A stretch of DNA of 16,500 nt. Source: Planctomycetota bacterium. Its GTDB lineage: Bacteria > Planctomycetota > Planctomycetia > Pirellulales > Thermoguttaceae. Under the pieces are notes generated by a model. The model had not been told where the DNA came from, did no database searches, and was given only the letters and a program-made list of their open reading frames with translations. Position numbers and translations under genes: made by a program. The stretch is taken from contig JAJYGU010000457.1 of assembly GCA_021784975.1 (NCBI GenBank), positions 1 to 16,500 of the forward strand, given 5' to 3'. This document shows positions 14,415 to 16,500 of the stretch, piece by piece. How positions within the stretch are numbered: position 1 is the stretch's first letter; each line of letters starts with the position of its first letter.

Positions 14415-16177
14415 AGGACCCGCTCGCAGATGACTTAGGCCAATCCGTGCGTCCAAATCCAAAGTACCAATATCGAAATCCGAAACAAATTTCAATCTCG
14501 AAATCTCAAGTTAGCCCCTCGTGCAAGGTTTTGGTGATTTGCAGTCTTGGTGCTTTGTATTGGTTTGGGATTTCGTGCTTCGGATTTGGGATTTGTCCAT
14601 CTAATTTCGGTGCCTCGCCGAAGGTCTCGGGCTTTCCGCGTTCGGCCATCCGCTTTCGTCGGCCCAGTGCCCGTCGCTGCGCGGGCATTGTGCTGATCCT
14701 CGTGATGGTGATGATCGCCATGTTGACCTTGGCGGGGTTGAGTTTTGTCCTTTCGTTGGGCACCGAGCACAAAGCTGTGGACGTTCACGGGGACGAGCTG
14801 CGGCTGCAACAAGTATTGGAATCGGGCGTGGAGATGCTCAGTGTCTTTGCCCAGCAAACGCCGGAACTGCAGCAGGCCGCCGGCGGCGCCGACGACAATC
14901 CGGACTTGTTCCAAGGCGTCGAGGTGCTCAGCGACGACCTGGCGGCCCGCCACGGCCGGGTGACGGTGCTCTCGCCGCGGGTGGAGAACGACGAGATCAC
15001 CGGGGTGCGCTACGGATGGGAGGACGAATCCGGCCGGCTCAATCTCGGCGTGCTGCCCGACTGGGAGCGACAGATGCCCGGCTCGGCCAAACGCGCCCTG
15101 ATGGCCCTGCCCGGAATGACCGAGACGGTGGCCGACAAGATTCTGGATTGGATCAGCATCCACTCGAGTTCCTCCGCGCGGGACGTCTACGGCGACCTGC
15201 ACCTACCCTACGCGGCCCGCAACGGCTGCCCGGCGCGGCTGCAAGAATTGCTGCTGATCCCGGATGTGCCGCGGGACCTGCTTTTGGGCCACGACCTGAA
15301 CTACAACTATCGCCCCGGCCCGCGTGAAAACGGCGACCAGGCCGAGCCGATGGGTGGCCAATTCGGTGGCGACTCGCTCCCTTGGAGGTCGCTGCTGACG
15401 CTCTACAGCGCGGAGCGCAATATCGATCCGCGCGGCCAGCCGCGGATCGCCTTGAACGATCCCGATCTGCACGGGCTGTTCGCGCGGTTGAGCCAGGTGG
15501 CGGATCCCTCCTGGGCGAAGTATATCGTCCTTTATCGCCAGTACGGTCCCGCGCCGGCAGGGTCCGCGGCCCCCGGCGGCGGACCGCCGGTCTCCAGCGG
15601 GCAGCGGGCCGACGAGGCGGCGGTCGGCCTCGATTTTAGCCGGCCGGGAACATTCCAAATCGCTTCCATCCTGGACTTGATTGGCACGCCGGTGTTGAAT
15701 CCGAGCGGCCAGCCGCCGATCGTCATCAGCCCTTTCTCCAGCGACCGCCAGGCGATGCAGAAGTACCTGCCGGTGTTGCTCGATGAGACCTCGCTGACGG
15801 CCGCCAAGACAATTCGCGGCCGGGTAAACCTGAATACCGCCCCGCGGGCGGTGCTCCGCGGCGTGCCGGGCATGGACGACCGGCTGGTGGAATCGATTGT
15901 CACCAACCGCCGGGCCGCCGGCCAAGACGTCGAACGTCGCTACCCCATCTGGCTATTGACCGAGGGCCTGGTCGGTCTTCCGCAAATGAAAACCCTGCTG
16001 CCGTATTTGACCTGCGGCGGGCAGGTGTACCGCGCCCAAGTGGTGGCCTATTTCGAGGAAGGCGGCCCAGTGGCCCGCGCCGAGATCGTGCTCGACGCGA
16101 CCCTCACTCCGCCGGCGCCGGTGGCCTGGACCGACCTTCGCGTTCGCGGTCGCGGATTCTCCGCCGACCAATTATAA
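14411..16177 (+). CDS. gspK: Minor pseudopilin GspK with repeat-derived 92-residue leader, 588 aa
   Basis: GspK is the large tip pseudopilin. The helix starts at I93 after RRCAG (cleavage expected after G92): IVLILVMVMIAMLTLAGLSFVL, with Leu at +5, where GspK normally lacks the Glu of other pseudopilins. Further on are GWEDESGRLNLGVLP (202-215) and LPGMTETVADKILDWI (232-247), then a second helix-hairpin-helix region LNTAPRAVLRGVPGM (474-488), the two GspK SAM-like parts. I chose ATG 14411 because it overlaps the gspJ stop and has GAGGA at 14399-14403. The leader is then 92 residues against the usual 6-25, because codons from about 14453 to 14607 are a dispersed palindromic repeat read in frame. 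No ATG lies between 14411 and the helix, so a short leader cannot be restored. It may or may not be processed. A few Pro/Gly-rich insertions add length. Confidence 0.9.
   Translation: MKDPLADDLGQSVRPNPKYQYRNPKQISISKSQVSPSCKVLVICSLGALYWFGISCFGFGICPSNFGASPKVSGFPRSAIRFRRPSARRCAGIVLILVMVMIAMLTLAGLSFVLSLGTEHKAVDVHGDELRLQQVLESGVEMLSVFAQQTPELQQAAGGADDNPDLFQGVEVLSDDLAARHGRVTVLSPRVENDEITGVRYGWEDESGRLNLGVLPDWERQMPGSAKRALMALPGMTETVADKILDWISIHSSSSARDVYGDLHLPYAARNGCPARLQELLLIPDVPRDLLLGHDLNYNYRPGPRENGDQAEPMGGQFGGDSLPWRSLLTLYSAERNIDPRGQPRIALNDPDLHGLFARLSQVADPSWAKYIVLYRQYGPAPAGSAAPGGGPPVSSGQRADEAAVGLDFSRPGTFQIASILDLIGTPVLNPSGQPPIVISPFSSDRQAMQKYLPVLLDETSLTAAKTIRGRVNLNTAPRAVLRGVPGMDDRLVESIVTNRRAAGQDVERRYPIWLLTEGLVGLPQMKTLLPYLTCGGQVYRAQVVAYFEEGGPVARAEIVLDATLTPPAPVAWTDLRVRGRGFSADQL
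14453..14607. repeat. Dispersed imperfect palindrome, copy 2, inside the 5' end of gspK
   Basis: An A/T-rich inverted repeat. The left part (about 14453-14510) is rich in AAATCCGAAAC and AAATC words; the right part (about 14553-14595) is rich in the complementary words. The 24 bp at 14564-14587, on the minus strand, match 6551-6574 with one mismatch. Base composition differs sharply from the rest of gspK, and the encoded residues (Ser/Lys/Gln-rich, then a Cys/Phe/Gly-rich hydrophobic stretch) do not look like a prepilin leader. Boundaries are approximate. Confidence 0.75.
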
Positions 16178-16197
16178 TGAGCGGCGGGGTTGCACTT

Positions 16198-16500
16198 ATG
16201 CCTAAATACCTGGCCATCGACTGGGACTCCAGCGAAGCCCGCTTGGTCTATGCGGCTGCCTCGGCTCGCGGCTCGCGGTTGCGGATTCTGGCGGCCGAGA
16301 GTGTGCCGCTGACGGAGATCAGCGGGCAGTCGGCCCTGGAAACGGCGGCCGCCGTCGGCGCCCAGCTTCGCGCCGCCTTGGATCGGCACAGCATCGGCCG
16401 GGTGCCCACGCTGGTGTGCATCGAACGGACCGGTTTGGAGTTGCTGCCGCTCTCGCTGCCGCCGGCCACCGATGCCGAATTGCCGGAATTGGTGGCCAAC
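16198..16500 (+). CDS. gspL: Type II secretion linker GspL / PilM-like actin-fold protein, 3' partial
   Basis: The frame opens with MPKYLAIDWDSSEARLVYA and runs open through the right edge (101 codons seen). The start IDWDSSEARLV is the phosphate-1 strand-loop of an actin/HSP70-like fold, as in GspL and PilM; L-C-I-E-R-T-G at about 73-80 fits the next strands. In T2SS operons gspL follows gspK; its cytoplasmic actin-like domain holds GspE at the membrane. Whether this is a full GspL with a membrane helix or a separate PilM with PilN next to it cannot be told, because the C-terminal part is outside the window. The gap to gspK is 20 bp; only a weak GGCGGGG precedes the ATG. Confidence 0.78.
   Translation, partial: MPKYLAIDWDSSEARLVYAAASARGSRLRILAAESVPLTEISGQSALETAAAVGAQLRAALDRHSIGRVPTLVCIERTGLELLPLSLPPATDAELPELVAN

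Noticed and set aside
1..16500. CRISPR arrays, tRNA or rRNA genes, insertion-sequence transposases
   Set aside because: No short regularly spaced repeats with variable spacers, no cloverleaf with a T-loop signature and no DDE or HUH transposase were seen. The tandem repeats at 86-4687 are coding and without spacers.

Overview
The window is G+C-rich and almost fully coding. It looks like a chromosomal segment of a planctomycete, probably a Pirellulales-type bacterium. The grounds are the long GspG/H/I/J/K proteins with low-complexity insertions, secretin N-domain repeat proteins, a secreted EF-hand protein, and short palindromic repeats between genes of kinds I associate with planctomycete genomes. 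The lineage is inferred from style; there is no marker gene.

Layout. (1) Positions 2-6511, plus strand: a giant protein (at least 2169 codons, open at the left edge) made of about 30 secretin N-domain-like repeats, without the secretin barrel domain. It ends in the middle of a repeat, and the next frame carries what looks like the rest of that repeat. (2) 6512-6713: a convergent intergenic gap filled by a 125-bp imperfect palindrome that recurs inside gspK. (3) 6714-7565, minus strand: a secreted four-EF-hand protein. (4) 7566-8087: a divergent control region with a promoter on each strand and a strongly folded leader RNA ahead of gspE. (5) 8088-16500, plus strand: a type II secretion system (T2SS) operon in the order gspE-F-G-H-I-J-K-L, with gspL cut by the right edge. 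GspE is the assembly ATPase, GspF the inner-membrane platform, GspG the major pseudopilin, GspH/I/J/K the minor pseudopilins that cap the pseudopilus, and GspL the actin-like linker that recruits the ATPase. gspM, gspO and a complete gspD are not in the window.

How it fits together: GspE powers assembly of GspG subunits on GspF/GspL into a pseudopilus tipped by H/I/J/K, which pushes folded proteins through an outer-membrane secretin. The repeat protein at the left is a candidate periplasmic partner or a decayed secretin.

Most worth a second look: the extreme N-domain repeat array with two nested tandem-duplication periods (588 and 594 bp); its abrupt end with a reading-frame switch; the gspK reading frame that absorbs a dispersed palindromic repeat, giving a 92-residue leader; and a compact three-way-junction RNA with a competing fold in the gspE leader.
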